Shown one piece after another: positions 1 to 12,097 of a stretch of 64,000 bases of DNA. Made by a program: the position numbers and the translations under genes. The first letter of the stretch is position 1, and each line of letters starts with the position of its first letter. Origin of the DNA: Diphasiastrum complanatum. Lineage: Eukaryota > Streptophyta > Lycopodiopsida > Lycopodiales > Lycopodiaceae. The stretch is from assembly GCA_029204225.1 (NCBI GenBank), contig CM055096.1, positions 35,698,611 to 35,762,610 of the forward strand, read 5' to 3'. The notes under the pieces are model-generated. The model saw nothing but the letters and a program-made list of their open reading frames with translations. It did no database searches and had not been told where the DNA came from.

Positions 1-542
1 CACTGATCCAATCCATAACAAAATGGTACTTTGGTAACAATTAGTGAACCTTAATATAATCTTTACCACTACTTCCCATATTCATGAATATCTCACAGCT
101 CAATAACCCCAAAACTCCTCTAGTTCCAAATTAATCAAAATAATCACTTAGAGAGTTCCTCTATTTCAAACTGGATAGTTTTACCTTTGCACACATACAA
201 GATTTTTTCCCAAAAAATCAATGCAACCGGCTGATTCCTTGAAAGACTTATTCCTATTTTTTTCTTCCCCCCTTTTAAAAAGAAATTCCATAATTTCAAT
301 TGAAAAGTTCTCAGGAGACAACATATAAGATATCAAAGATTCGAAAAAGTCAGTAATGAGTATCCAATACTATTACAAACCCGACTTTTTCCTCAAAATC
401 ACAAAATATATTATCTCGAATGATAGAAATATTATCTCTCAATAATCAACTATCAAATAGAGACTAACGTTAGGGTTCAGGAAATCTAAGTTCCGAGCCA
501 TATTCAAAAAACTTATAAGAAGGTACAATTTCATATAGTTAG
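1..542. other. AT-rich sequence without a gene
   Basis: No open frame with recognisable protein similarity, no RNA gene and no LTR terminus was seen. Recognisable copia gag coding begins abruptly near 543, so this is the flank of, or has replaced, the 5' end of that element. Confidence 0.5.
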
Positions 543-2203
543 TTGAGAGCCTTACCCAGATCTTTCCAGACAACCAAAACTCTACTCGCGAAAGTTCCTA
601 CCATGACCCTCAAAAAGGCAATTATTGAAATTCGAGAGGAAGTCGAGGCTAGAGAACACCTTGATCACAAGGATGGTTCTGACCAGTCTATCTACGGCAA
701 CAAAGAAAAATCCAAGAAACAATTCAAGCCTAAGATGGAGTCAAATCAAAGGCAAGATCATGATCAGCAAGCAGAGGAGACCATCAAAGGCAACTGAAAG
801 AGCAAAGGGAGGTCGAAACAACAAGGTGGAGAAAAGAAAACTTGCGTGAGATGCAGACGAGATGGGCACATAGTTGATACGTGCTGGCTCAATCCAAAGA
901 TTGAGTGCATCCACTACCACAAGAAGAGTCATGCAGCCATAGACTATCACCTGAACCCAAGAAACAAATCAGCACAAAACAGATAGGAGAACGACAACAA
1001 TTCATCCTATGTCGAGGAGCCTGAGAGCTCAAAAGTAGGCGAAGAAAGATGGAACATAAATTGTTTGACCGTCTACATCTGTGAAGACGTGTGTGAAACG
1101 TCTACATCTGACACACATGAGGTGATTCTTGATTCAGGAGCCACCTCACACTTCATGACATCAAGATGAATAATGTCTGATTTTAGAAGTGCTGATCTTT
1201 CAAAATTCATAGTTCTTGGAGATGGATCCAAACATCAAGTGAACGGTATTGGTTCACTGTGGCTCAACACGAATGGAAGAGGCAGACGACTCGAAGACAT
1301 TTTGTTTGTGCCTACACTGCAGCAAGACTTGCTTTCAGTGGCAAGAATAGCTGATGTAGGGATGCGTGTTACATTTTCTGACGAAGCATGTAACATGATT
1401 GATGCCTGTCCCAGTACCTTGATCGCTCAAGGCAGAAAAAAAAAAATCTATATCACCTGACGACATGCCTGCCTACAAATCAGATGTATTAGACTCATGA
1501 TGAATCGCCAGACACCTTGTGGCACATGAGACTATGCCACATGAACTCAATGTCACTTTATCAAACAAGCCATCATGGAGCAATAACAGGGGTCAGCATC
1601 TCGAATGCAACCAGTTCGACCACCTGTGATGCATGTCTGAAGGATAAGATGTCACGCACTCCATTTATCAAAGACTCCTACAAAACAACCAAGATTCTGG
1701 AGTTAGTGCATTTTGACATCTGTGGACCTTTCAATGTGATCTCAGTAGGAGGTTCAAAGTATTATATAACCTTCATTGATGATTATAGTAATTTTGCCAG
1801 AGTGTACTTCATTCAGAATAAACCTGAAGCACTTAACGAATTGGGCAAAGAGATGCACATGCAACAAAGTGAAGCAGATCAGGACAGATCGAGGTGGCAA
1901 ATACATCTCGAATTGTTTCATTGACTTCTGCAATGATTGTGGTATCACTCATAGAAGGACTGCAGCCTACACACCGAAGCACAACGGTGTTGTAGAAAGA
2001 AATAATAGGACCCTGATGGAAGCTTCCAGATGCATGATGGCCTACTCGAAGGCTACAAGGGTACTATGGGCTGAAGCACTAGCTACAGCCGCATACATCC
2101 AGAATAGGACAGGGAAGTCCGTTGTCCCTCACACGACACCACACGAGTTATGGTGGGGAAGAAAGCCCAATCTATCTCACATCATAATCTTTGGCTGTGC
2201 AGA
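543..2203 (+). pseudogene. Ty1/copia remnant J: gag C-terminus, protease and integrase
   Basis: A decayed copia polyprotein read in several frames. 543-797 matches the gag of copy H at 10.4-11.2 kb (shared LRALPRSF and TMTLKKAI-type blocks). A CX2CX4HX4C zinc knuckle lies at 843-884, followed by a second knuckle with Cys lost. The aspartic protease motif DSGAT starts at 1131 and is cut by a TGA at 1167; protease continues at 1173-1460. The pre-integrase and integrase core run through 1517-1924 (HFDICGP) and, after a frameshift, 1776-2213 (RTDRGGKY, then NGVVERNNRT), so the D, D and E positions are still present. Reverse transcriptase is missing because the LTR of copy A begins at 2204. Same family as H, I and D by similarity. 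Confidence 0.85.
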
Positions 2204-2819
2204 TGTTGGTTGATTCTGACAAATCCCCAAGATACTCGGACAGAGCAACTCAAGAGCACCTCTCATCTTAGACCGAGGAGGTCTCTGAGAAGACGAGACA
2301 AACGAAGACTGAGAGCCGAGTATGAGAGCCGAGGAGTACTAGTAGTAATGACAAGCAAGAACCTTTTTCTACATTCTGTCTGACTCTCTTATTGCTCAAT
2401 CTAGTAGTCTGTTCTTAGCGAATTATTATTAGTCTAGTTGTTCGTGACTAATATTTAGTCTTGCCTTTCACAACTAATTCGTGATTGATTATCAGTCGAG
2501 CTCAGTCTAGCTCTTCGCAAATAATTTGCAACTAATAATTTGTCTAGCTGTTCATGACAAATTATCTTTCTAACATTTTGGTATTTAATGTTTGGCTACG
2601 TAATCAGATCGAACGTGATTTCAATCACTAACGTTCTCTTTGTGTCTAATAGGCGTAGTCATGCTTAGGAAAAGAGTAAGATAGCTCGTTCCGCTGTGCA
2701 CAAACACTTTCCGTTCAAGTTCGTTAATTTTTTGAGTTTCAAGTTCGCTTCTTTTTGTGTTCATTTCTTTTTTAGTTATGTTCGTTTCTCACACTCACAC
2801 ACCTTCTTTTAATCCAACA
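2204..2819 (+). repeat. 5' LTR of copia copy A
   Basis: 616 bp, starting TGTTGG and ending CCAACA, directly followed by a tRNA-Met-type primer-binding site. Its first ~180 bp resemble the inverse of 25.72-25.895 kb (the LTR next to copy B). Its last ~400 bp resemble the inverse of the LTR next to copy C (30.0-30.3 kb), including the block AGGCGTAGTCATGC near 2651. It interrupts copy J. No second LTR of A was found, so no target duplication can be shown. Confidence 0.85.
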
Positions 2820-2832
2820 TGGTATCAGAGCC
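2820..2832 (+). promoter_or_regulatory. Primer-binding site, initiator tRNA-Met type
   Basis: TGGTATCAGAGCC immediately follows the LTR end. This is the usual plant copia site complementary to the 3' end of initiator methionine tRNA, used to prime minus-strand DNA. It fixes the LTR boundary and the plus orientation of copy A. Confidence 0.9.
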
Positions 2833-2973
2833 ATTTTTGTAGCTTGATAAGCTTCCATAGTACAAGACTGTACTAGCCGATAGAGTAATTGTCTTCTTGT
2901 TCTATAATTCAGTACCAGATTTTCATACTTAAGTCACTGATAGTTTTTCCTATCACTTAGACTAATCTTCCAC

Positions 2974-3513
2974 ATGGATTCCCAAGGAAAAGCCAGTCCT
3001 ATCATGGACAAGCTAGATGGAGCCAATTACCATCTATGAAAATTTAAGATGAAATTTAAGATGAAAACTATACTAATGGCTAAAGAATTGTATGACATTG
3101 TTACAGGTGTAGAAGGGAAATCCGAAGCAGCAATCGCCAAATGGAAGTTGAAGGATGGAAAGGCTTTCGCATTGATCATCCTCAACATTACGGATACCCA
3201 GATCGGCCATGTATCCGAGGCCCATACATTGAAAGAAGTCTGGGACATCTTGAGCACACTATACAAAGTGCGAGATATAGCTTTCAAGCTACATCTCAGG
3301 AAGAAAGTTTACTCCCTCAAGATGGCGAATGGTGATTCCCTGCAGAATCACATCAATCAATTCAAGACCTGCTAAGGCAAATGGCCGTTGTCGGATCTGT
3401 CATAGACAATCAAGACGCAATGATACAACTGCTTACAAGCTTGCCAAGCTCATATGACAGCTAAGTGATGATCATCACGACACATCCATACCTGACTCTT
3501 TTGAGAGTCATTA
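2974..3513 (+). pseudogene. Copia copy A: gag fragment
   Basis: ATG at 2974 opens a UBN2-type copia gag closely matching the gag of copy C (35.04 kb, minus strand): MDSQGKAS start, then LDGANYHL. The next codon, Trp in copy C, is a TGA at 3037-3039. A 12-bp tandem duplication follows (AAATTTAAGATG twice). Reading continues in frame from about 3049 to 3375, where a frame change puts TAA in frame. Similarity to gag persists to about 3512 (TTTTGAGAGTCAT) and then stops at the edge of minus-strand copy F. Zinc knuckle, protease and pol of A are not found next to it. Confidence 0.85.
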
Positions 3514-6500
3514 AAAGTCAATTTCTAGGTTGTGAAGAACTCCTAGATCTTGCATCTTAAATTCACTACCAAGTGCATGTTTAGTTTCTTTAACTAGTTC
3601 TTCATTATTTTCACTAAGAATGATATCATCTACATAGATGAGAAGAATAACTACAAAGTTATACAAACTTAATGTACAATGAAGAGTCATATTCACTAAG
3701 ATGAAATCCGAGTGATATGAGAAAGGAGTTGAGCCTTGCATACCAAGATCTTGGAGCTTGTTTTAGTCCATAGAGTCTTTTGAACAAAAGACAAACTTTT
3801 GATTCCTCACCAACTTTTACAAATCCAGGTGGTTGTTCCATGTAGATCTCCTCCTCAAGGTTAACATTGAGAAAGGCATTAGAAACATCAAGTTGAAACA
3901 TCCTCCAATTGTGATAACATGCAAGGGAAATGAGAATTCTTATAGTTGCAACAGGTGCAAAAGTGTCTTCATAGTCAAGACCTTTGATTTGAGAGTAGCC
4001 TTTGGCACAAAGTCTTGCTTTGAATTTGTTGATGGATCCATCATTATTGTATTTGATCCTGAATACCCACTTACATCCAATGACATGCATGTTGTTTGGT
4101 GGTTCCACAGGCTCCCATGTGTTGTTTGAATCAAGGCTTCAAACTCAAGGGTGGGTCATTGCTTCAACCCATTTCTTGGATTGAAGTGCTTCTTGGACAT
4201 CTTTAGGCTCTTTATCTGATATGAAGAATGCATGATAGGAAATTTCACCTTCCACTTGCCTTCCTTCCTCATCATAAGTGAGCCTTTTTGGCTCGGATCT
4301 TTCTCTTGTGGATCTTCATGGTATAGGTACTTGAAGTTGCTCCTCCTCAAGCCTCGACCTCACCACTTCTTGAACAGCATCAAGATTGATGATTGTTGAT
4401 CCTGCATGAGACTCCTTGATCTTCGCTTCATCCAAGTTAGATTTTTGATCTTCATGAAAGATCACATCTCTACTTACAACATTCTTGTCAGTAGAGGAAA
4501 GATAATCTTTATATGCTTTCTTAGAAGATGCATATCCAACAAAAATTCCTTTAATAGCACTAGGATCATCTTTTCTCCTAGTCTCTAAAGGTACATGCAC
4601 ATAGCATAAACAGCCAAAGATCCTAAAATGATCTACCTTAGGCTTTTTCTTATACAACATCTCAAATGGTGTTCTTCCTTCTATTGCAAGATTAGGAAGT
4701 CTATTACAAAGATAATTTGCACATGCAACTGCTTCTCCCCAAATTTCTTTAGGTAGAGATGCTTCTAGCCTAATGGCTTTTGCACATTCACACAAAGTTC
4801 TATTCTTTCTTTCAGCAACTCCATTTTGCTGAGGAGTATAAGAACAAGAAAATTCTCTTTGTATTCTCTCTTTCTCACAAAAGTCTTTAAACTTATTAGA
4901 GGTATATTCACCTCCACTATCACTTCTCAAAGCTTTTAACTTGAAAGAAAACTATTTTTCTACATAAGCTTTGAAAGTAAGGAAAATATCATAAACCATG
5001 GCTTTAGAAGATAGCATGTAGATCCAAGAATATCTTGTATAATCATCTACAAAAGAAACAAAGCAATTTGCTCCTCCTTTGCTTTTGGTTGAAGAGAAAT
5101 GAACATCAGAGTGCACAAGATCAAATGGATGTTGTGTTTTGATGCTTGATCTTGGAAAAGGTCTTCTATGTGATTTTGCCAAAACACAAGCTTCACAAGG
5201 TTGAAGCTCCTTTGACAATGTCTTTGGTAGTCCAACAACTTTTCCTTCTTTGACCAAAGATTGCATTACTTTGAAATTGGGATGTCCCAATCTCTTATGC
5301 CACAAATCCTCCTGACGAACCTTGGTTTCATAAGCAACATCTGAAAACACTCTTTCTAGAATCTAGTTTGTACAGCTTTCCAATTCTAGGTCCTCTAGCA
5401 ACCACTTCATTTTCTCTTGAGATTATACATTTGTCAACATGAAATTTGACATCCAATCCACTATCAAACAATTGTCCTACACTAATGATATTCTTGGTTA
5501 GTCTAGATACATAAAGTACATCATGCAAACAAAAAGATTTTGATGATGATGCATGCAATGGAATACTACCTATTCCTTCAATTCTACACTCTACATCATT
5601 AGCACTATAGATTGATCTTTTTGCACCTAGATATGGCATGAGACTTGTGAAAGAGTTTCTAAAACTAGACATATGGGAACTAGCCCCACTATCTATCCAC
5701 CAGATTTCTTCATTCTCGAAAGGAAAAGATGAAAAACTAGACATCATTAAAGAATCCTCTCTTTCACTCTCAATACCCTCACACTCTTCCTCATTAGTAA
5801 GGTTAGCTTGCTTGGACTGGTTCTTTTTCTTGAAACAGTTTGATGCATAGTGGCCCTTCTCTTTCAAGAAACATTTGATCTTTGATAGCTTCTTCTTGCC
5901 ACTGGATATTGCAGCTTGTGAGGATTGATCCTCACTACCTTCTTTGGCTTTGTCCTTCTTGAAGTGTTGTTGACCTTTGTCTTTGCCTCTTGAATTGTCC
6001 TTGGTGAAGAGTGCTTTGTCATCTCCATTATCCTTCAATGAAAGTCTGTTGATTCTCAGCATCTTGTTCTCTTGCCTGCTTTCTTCAGCAATGAGAACTC
6101 CTTGAAGAGTCTCCAAAGATGGAAGCTCCTCCTTAACAACATAAGTCTGAACAATATTGTCATACTCATCTCTTAGTCCATTAAGGACTACTTGAACAAG
6201 TTCAATGTTCTTAAGAGCATCACCAATACCAGCTAACTCTTGATGAGGATGTTTAACTCTCATTACATAATTTGAAGCACTCTCATCTACTTTCTAATAA
6301 CTTAAAAAAATTTGATTTCTAAGTGTAAGCAATCTAGGAGTATTTCTTATTTCATAGATTGTTTTAAGAGTGTCTCAAGCCTCCTTGACAATGGTGCATG
6401 TACTGATCTCCCTTAACACTTCATTTGTGACATTCATTTTTATCAAATGAAGAGCAATCATCGTTCTCTTCTTGAATGCTACAGCTACATTAGGTGTTGC

Positions 6501-6641
6501 AGGTTCTTCTTCAGCTCCACTTACAATGTCCTTTACATCCCGTAGAGTCAATAATGATTCCATTCTAATCTTCCACATTGCATAATTGGAAGATGTTAAT
6601 CTCTCACTATGCTCCAAAAAATGTGAATCACATGAAGACAT
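3514..6641 (-). mobile_element. Copia copy F, 3'-truncated
   Basis: A minus-strand copia polyprotein. Gag starts at the ATG ending at 6641 (SSNYAMWKIRMES) and continues at 6263. The knuckle near 5860 reads CFLK rather than CxxC, so one zinc ligand is lost. The protease has DSGASSHM (near 5690). The pre-integrase LWHKRLGH and integrase core follow (VHSDVH, then RSDSGGEY and NGVAERKNRT). Reverse transcriptase occupies 4108-3511 with LDVSNAFL and YVDD intact. Frame breaks occur near 6300, 5340, 4940 and 4130-4350. Coding stops in late reverse transcriptase, so RNase H, PPT and 3' LTR are absent. No primer-binding site or 5' LTR was recognised upstream. It is related to intact element G. Confidence 0.9.
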
Positions 6642-7860
6642 ATTCACTTTGAGAAATTCTAGTAATGACAAGGATGGAATTGAAAATGTTGCTTGCTATC
6701 TCAATCTAGGATCTAACACTTATAATGATGATCCTTTTGAGCCAAAATCACCAAGATCTCAATATTCACAATGTGGCAAAACAAGCCAAAGTTTCCCTAC
6801 ATCAAGGAGACTCGAATTCTTACAATGGAGTTGCATGGAAAGTCCACTTCATTTAGTTAACTCAACTATCATAGATCCACAAGTAAAACTGCATGTATGG
6901 ATATTTCATGTACTGCATGTCAACTCTCAAAATTACCTAGACATGTGTAGATCATGTAAACTACTTTGCATATTGCATGCACTTATTGCATGTTGCATGC
7001 ATGCACTCTGAATGACTATGCATGTTATCTAAACTTTTGCATGACATCATAAATGCACCTACCTAACTCAAACTTGACCTATTCTAAGAAGGTTATGTGC
7101 TTAATTCACATACCTCTATGTACAATAAAATATACAAAAGAAATAAGGTGAGCATAGCCCCCAAAGTCAAGATAGGAAGATATTTTTTTACCATTCTTCA
7201 CACAAGGGACAATCCATTTAAACACCTTCGAAATTAGGAACACACATACCAACTTCTCTGAAAAAACATGTCCCGTTTGATTCAACAGTTAAGACATTTT
7301 CAAATGCAACTTAGTCCTAGCCCTAAGGCCCTTAGTCTTTAGCCATTGGTCCTTCACCCATCGCCCTTGGCCTTTCGGTCTTAGTCCTTGAGTTTTTTGT
7401 CTATGTATATATACATTTTTTTATATTTTACTAACTTTTAGTATTCATTTTTTAATTTTTAAATTCGTTATATTTATTTTTTACTTTTTAGATTTAAATT
7501 ATAGGTTTTTGACTTTTTGTTATTTGCTTTTAAAATTTCTATTATTTATTATTAATTTTGAGTTTTTTTTTTATAGATGAGAAGTATATAGATTTATTAT
7601 ATAGTTTTTTTGACTTTATGGAATCTTTCCAAACTATATAAAAAAGCTTAAAATAATGTTTTTCTCAACAATTGTGACCAATCTTTTTTTAAATGGGTCC
7701 CCGTTTAAAGGCCACAAAAAAAAAATTTAGCTTAAAGGCAAGAAATGCACACGGTGTTCACGTGGAATACCAATTATCCCATAATCAATCTTAGAAAGTA
7801 ACTTAATGAACCATAAATAGGGGGTCTTGAATATTTTTCTTAGTTGGATTTTAAAATTTC
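6642..7860. other. AT-rich spacer next to copy F
   Basis: No supported gene. The first few hundred bases may be the untranslated leader of F, but no TGGTATCAGAGC-type site is visible. 7310-7400 is a pyrimidine-rich stretch with imperfect CTTAGTCCT/CCCTTGGCC-like repetitions. 7400-7700 is very AT-rich with long T runs. Confidence 0.4.
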
Positions 7861-7868
7861 TATTGGCC

Positions 7869-8960
7869 CCCTCCATCCGCCGCGACAGATGGAAACCTTT
7901 CGTTTCTAAGATTTGTTTTTTTGAATTTTGTTTTTAACAATATTCTTAATTTCTTTTCTTAAAAAAATAAAAAAAATACATCAGAAAAAACTTTGAGAGG
8001 GATTGGTCCAATCCATCCCCTGAGGCTGATGGACTCGGAAATGGACAACTTCAATGTTTTATTTTTATAAACTCGATTTTTTTTAGAAATATTTTTAGGA
8101 ATATAGTCTATTTTAGAAACAAAAATTATTTTTTGAAAAAAAAAATTTGGTCGGGGTCCATCCGCCATGGCAGATGGACCTTGACATGTATTCAATTGGA
8201 AAAACATTGCTGAAATTTTTTGAGGGGGGGAGGGGTCCGTTCGCCGTGGCGGATGAACCCTCTTAAAAAAAAAAATTCAAAAATTTTATTTTTTTTAGAA
8301 GTGTTCTTAAAAATAAATTTTGTTAAAAAAATATTATTTTTTTTAAAACGAAAATTTTTGTCGGGTCTATTTGTGGATGGCTTTCTAAACAAACTAAACA
8401 ATTATTTTTTTTTATAAAAAAAAAATGAAAGAAGCCATTCGCGCGCGTGGCGAATGGCTTTCTTAATAAAAAAAAATTTCAATACAAAAAAATAAAAGAA
8501 GCCATTTGCCGCGGCGGATGGATTCAGAAAAATAAAAAACAAAAAAAACTGAAAAAAAAATACTGTTTGTCTTTTTCAAAAAATTAAATGGGGGGAGCTT
8601 GGATTAGTGTCAATCTGACACATGTCATATGGTTAATATCATAAGTTATTATGAAAAATGACAGAATGAAAAAAACATAAACTAGATTTTCGTTTGCTTT
8701 CAAGATTCTCAAGTTTGCTATCAAGAAAATTTTTGAATTTCATTCATCCACGAATTTTTACCCTTTACAAAATGGTAAAAAATTTCATTTCTAAATTTTT
8801 TGAAAAAAAAAACATGACTTCCTCTAAAATATTTTTTTTTTAGAATAAGCAAAAAAGAAAATGGAGGGAGCCATTCGCCGCAGCGGATGGCCTCCTAAAT
8901 AATGTTTTATTTTTTAAAAAAATAAAAAAAATGAAACAAGCCAATAATGGATGGACGGGT
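7869..8960. repeat. Cluster of GC-rich palindromes in A/T-tract spacers
   Basis: At least seven copies of a roughly 20-28 bp palindrome of the type GCCATYCGCCG/CGGCGRATGGC occur at 7873-7892, 8013-8032, 8155-8180, 8233-8260, 8431-8462, 8501-8521 and 8871-8890, with partial copies near 8363 and 8939. The copy at 8155-8180 pairs at 12 of 13 positions. The copy at 8431-8462 has perfect 11-bp arms around a 7-nt loop. Between them lie long A and T runs with a recurring TTTGTCGGG-like lead-in before the palindrome, so parts look like a decayed tandem array with units near 70-210 bp. No coding capacity is credible here. Confidence 0.75.
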
Positions 8961-9099
8961 AAAGATACTTAAATAAAATAAAATAAAGATTTAAAATAGT
9001 TGCAACAAAATAATATTTAAAAATTTTACAACTAAAGTTGGGATGACTGCAATTTGGCCAGGCTTTCTATGTTGCTGACCAACCGACCTTAAGAGGAAC

Positions 9100-9947
9100 C
9101 AAGTCAATTATTTTTTACAAGAGCTTGGAAGATTTTCATAGAGAACACGATGCAAGTTTGAATAAATCAAACTAATATCAGTGTCTTCAATCGGGATTGT
9201 TTCTTATCTATGTACTAATAGAACAGCATTAGTTCTGATTGAATATGCATACGAAAATTGTATGCGAAAGTAAGAGACATCTTTAGACAATTTAGACAAT
9301 AAGAAACTATTGATTAAAAAATAAATTTTTCTAACTCTGAATCTGAATCATCAATATACATCTCTAATTGTCTTATCTCGATGTTGTGTCTCTGATTGAG
9401 TGAGTTAGTACAACGAGTAGTGCACATGTATTTATATTGCTACAAGACAAGTCTTTTGGCCTTTGAATTTTGTAATAGTAGATCTAACCGCTTACGACGG
9501 TTGATATTTAAATAGACGCTTTATTTTCAACGTCGAATAATTTTTGTTCGCAAATATTTCGTGACAGTCTATTTTTTCTTCTCAACTTTGTGCTTCACGA
9601 ATTATTCGCGACAATTGTCTCTTCGTGACATTTTTGTGTTTCGCGAATTGTTCGCGATAGATGACAGTTCTGAGCTTGAAGTAGAATCTAGAACATTTTG
9701 CGAATTGTTCGTAACAATTTCATGACATCTGAGATTTGAATAGGAAACAAGATTTTTTGTTTCTAAAATCTTTCGAAAATCTTTTTGAGAATCTTTCAGG
9801 CTTCAATAAGAAACAATTTTTAGAATCTTTCGAGTTGGTCATGAATAGAAATGTTTTGAGTTCGCGTTTGTTTCTTTCTCATTCTTTGTCAAATAAACTA
9901 TGCGTTTTATTAGTAAAATCATGATCTGTTTGATCATTTGTTCTACA
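9100..9947 (-). repeat. 3' LTR of copia copy K
   Basis: On the minus strand the LTR starts TGTAGAAC at 9947, immediately after a purine-rich PPT (complement of GCTCCCTCTC at 9948-9957). It extends to about 9100, where similarity to the inverse of 10141-10234 fades, so that end is approximate. The interior carries repeated TTCGCGAA-type palindromes (about 9540-9720). The U3 start recurs at 12098-12259. Confidence 0.7.
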
Positions 9948-10140
9948 GCTCCCTCTCAAAGTGGGCAACTGGATTAACCCCAATCTTCTTCGCTGCTTCT
10001 CGAACAAAACTTTACTGAGTGGATTTGTAAAAATATTAGTTGTCATATCCTCTGTGGATATGAAGATTGTCTTCAGTATCTTCTTCTTGACTAAGTCCCG
10101 AATAATATGTTACTTGATATCTATGTACTTCGTGTAGATA
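9948..10140 (-). pseudogene. Copia copy K: C-terminal RNase H fragment
   Basis: Minus-strand reading gives the end of a copia RNase H (blocks like TNIFTNPLS, then LFEKQRRRLG) just before the PPT and LTR. It carries stops and is truncated at about 10140, where plus-strand LTR sequence of the same family begins. Only the last ~60 residues of the polyprotein are present. Confidence 0.7.
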
Positions 10141-10234
10141 AAAAACAATCCCGATTGAAGACGCTGATATTAGTTTGATTTATTCAAATTTGCATCGTAT
10201 TCTCTATGGAAGAATAATTACTATTTTTCCTACA
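10141..10234 (+). repeat. Terminal piece of the 5' LTR of copia copy H
   Basis: About 94 bp are the inverted counterpart of 9115-9205 and end in CCTACA. The primer-binding site variant TGGTATTAGAGCA follows at 10236-10248. The rest of this LTR is missing and is replaced by inverted copy K. Confidence 0.75.
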
Positions 10235-10406
10235 ATGGTATTAGAGCATATCGAATAAATCTAATACAATGGTGTTAGAATATACAGGTTCATATAGTGA
10301 TATCAGAACAAATCAGAGTCGATACAGTGGCATCTTTGTACCCCTCTCAGCATTCTTCATACATCCATCAGCAAGTCGCTATCTGGAGGTTATTTAGAAT
10401 TAGAAG

Positions 10407-12097
10407 ATGTCATCGATCATCAATATTCAAGCTAAGATCACTACAATCTTGGATCCAGAAGGTTCAAACTATTTGATTTGAAAATTAAAGACTTCACTCT
10501 TGTTGAAAGGCGAAGGTCTATGGCAATGGATAGAACCAATTGAGAAGAAGCCAGTAGCTACTCCTGGCAAAGAACTTTGAGAATGGAGTTTAAAAAATGA
10601 CAAAGCTATAGCAATTATTGCATCTTCAGTGCATGACAATATAATGCTAGATCTTACATCAATTTCAAACACAAAAGATTTATGGGAAGAATTGCAAACC
10701 AAGAATGAGACTCAATCTCGTAATCAGATCATGTTCTTGGAAGACCAATTAACTTACCTACAGTGGGACGACAAAGACCTGAACACATTCGTGCGAAAGA
10801 TTAAAGATTTGTTTATCTCCTTGCAAAATTTTGGTGCAGAAAATACAATTTCTAAGGAAAAGCAGCTTAGTTATTTTCTTCGAGCCCTACCTAGGTCGTT
10901 CCACACAACTCAAACCTTATTGGCGAAAGATGCGACAATGACACTTCAAAAGGCAATAGACGGAGTTAAGGAGGAATTAGAAGCTCGTGAACGCTATGAC
11001 AATAATGGTGATTCTGAAAATGCTCTATTTACTCAGAAGAATAATCTTTTAAGAAGTCTAAGTTTAAGAGGGAGTCATCTAAGAAGAATAAGTCTAAGAC
11101 AAATGAACAACAATTTGGAAAACAATAGAAGAATTCTGGTGATAAGAAGATCTACAACAGATGCAGAAGATAAGGTCACACAAAAGAAAAGTGTTGGTTA
11201 AATCCAAAGATCAAATGCATTCACTGTTATAAACAAGATCATGCAACAGTAGACTGTTATCAGAATTCTAGAAACAAAAAGGAGCAGAATTGAAGCGAAC
11301 CTTCAGATTCAAACTATGTCGAAGACAAACCAGAATGCTCCAAAGTAGCAGAAGATAGGACAACAAGGAACTCAGCAGCTTATGCTAGTGCTGATCTATG
11401 TTGTTCATCTAATTCAATTTGAGAACACAAGTTTGCACAGATCGTGGAAGTGAGTACATTTCCGATGAATTTAAGGCTTCTAATTTTGATCGAGGTATTA
11501 TGCATACAAAGACTGCATCATACACACCTCATCACAATGGAATAGCTAAACGAAGAAATCGTACACTGATGGAAGCTGCAAGGTGTATGATGGCTCATGA
11601 GAAGGCCCCAAAACAGTTGTGGGTAGAAGCAGTGGCTACATCAAATTATCTTCAAAATCATATTCTGAAATCTCGAATATCGGATAAAACTCCTTATGAG
11701 ATATGGTGGAAGTTGAAGCCAAATCTGGCACATGTTTGGACATTTGGATGCGTAGTGTATATGCACATACCAGATAAGCTAAGAAAGAAACTCGATGAAA
11801 AAACAGAACAAAATTTTCTAGTAGGATTCGAGTTACATTCGTCATATTATCGTGTCTGTACCTGAAACTGGGAAGATAAAAGTTGTTCGAGATGTAAATT
11901 CGATGAGACAAAATACATAGCAGACAATGATCTAGTCGGCTATGAGATTCTCAAAAACTATTATGAGCTACTAATGATGATAGAAGAAAAAACAAGCAAA
12001 AAATGAAAGAGAGTTACCAGATTTAGAGGGATGTCAAGATCGAGTGCATGACAGACTCAAATCGCCAGTAGACGAGCTCGAATCAGAATCGAACTCA
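10407..12097 (+). pseudogene. Copia copy H, internally deleted gag-integrase remnant
   Basis: ATG at 10407 opens a gag like that of copy I. Stops occur in early gag. The main gag stretch is 10629-11201, followed in another frame by a knuckle reading CIHCYKQDHATVDC (near 11217). From about 11290 the protease and first half of the integrase are absent. 11419-11865 resumes at the second integrase Asp (TDRGSEY) and continues through YTPHHNG. The catalytic Glu is Lys (AKRRN near 11548). Weak pol similarity continues to about 12097, where an inverted LTR piece begins. No reverse transcriptase is left. Confidence 0.85.

Noticed and set aside
8192-8417. Phe/Lys-rich short frames in the palindrome block
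   Set aside because: They are produced by A and T runs and do not resemble any protein.
7869-8960. Possible CRISPR-like array
   Set aside because: The repeats are internally palindromic, diverged and irregularly spaced in A/T tracts. Spacers are not uniform, no cas genes exist, and the genome is a plant's.
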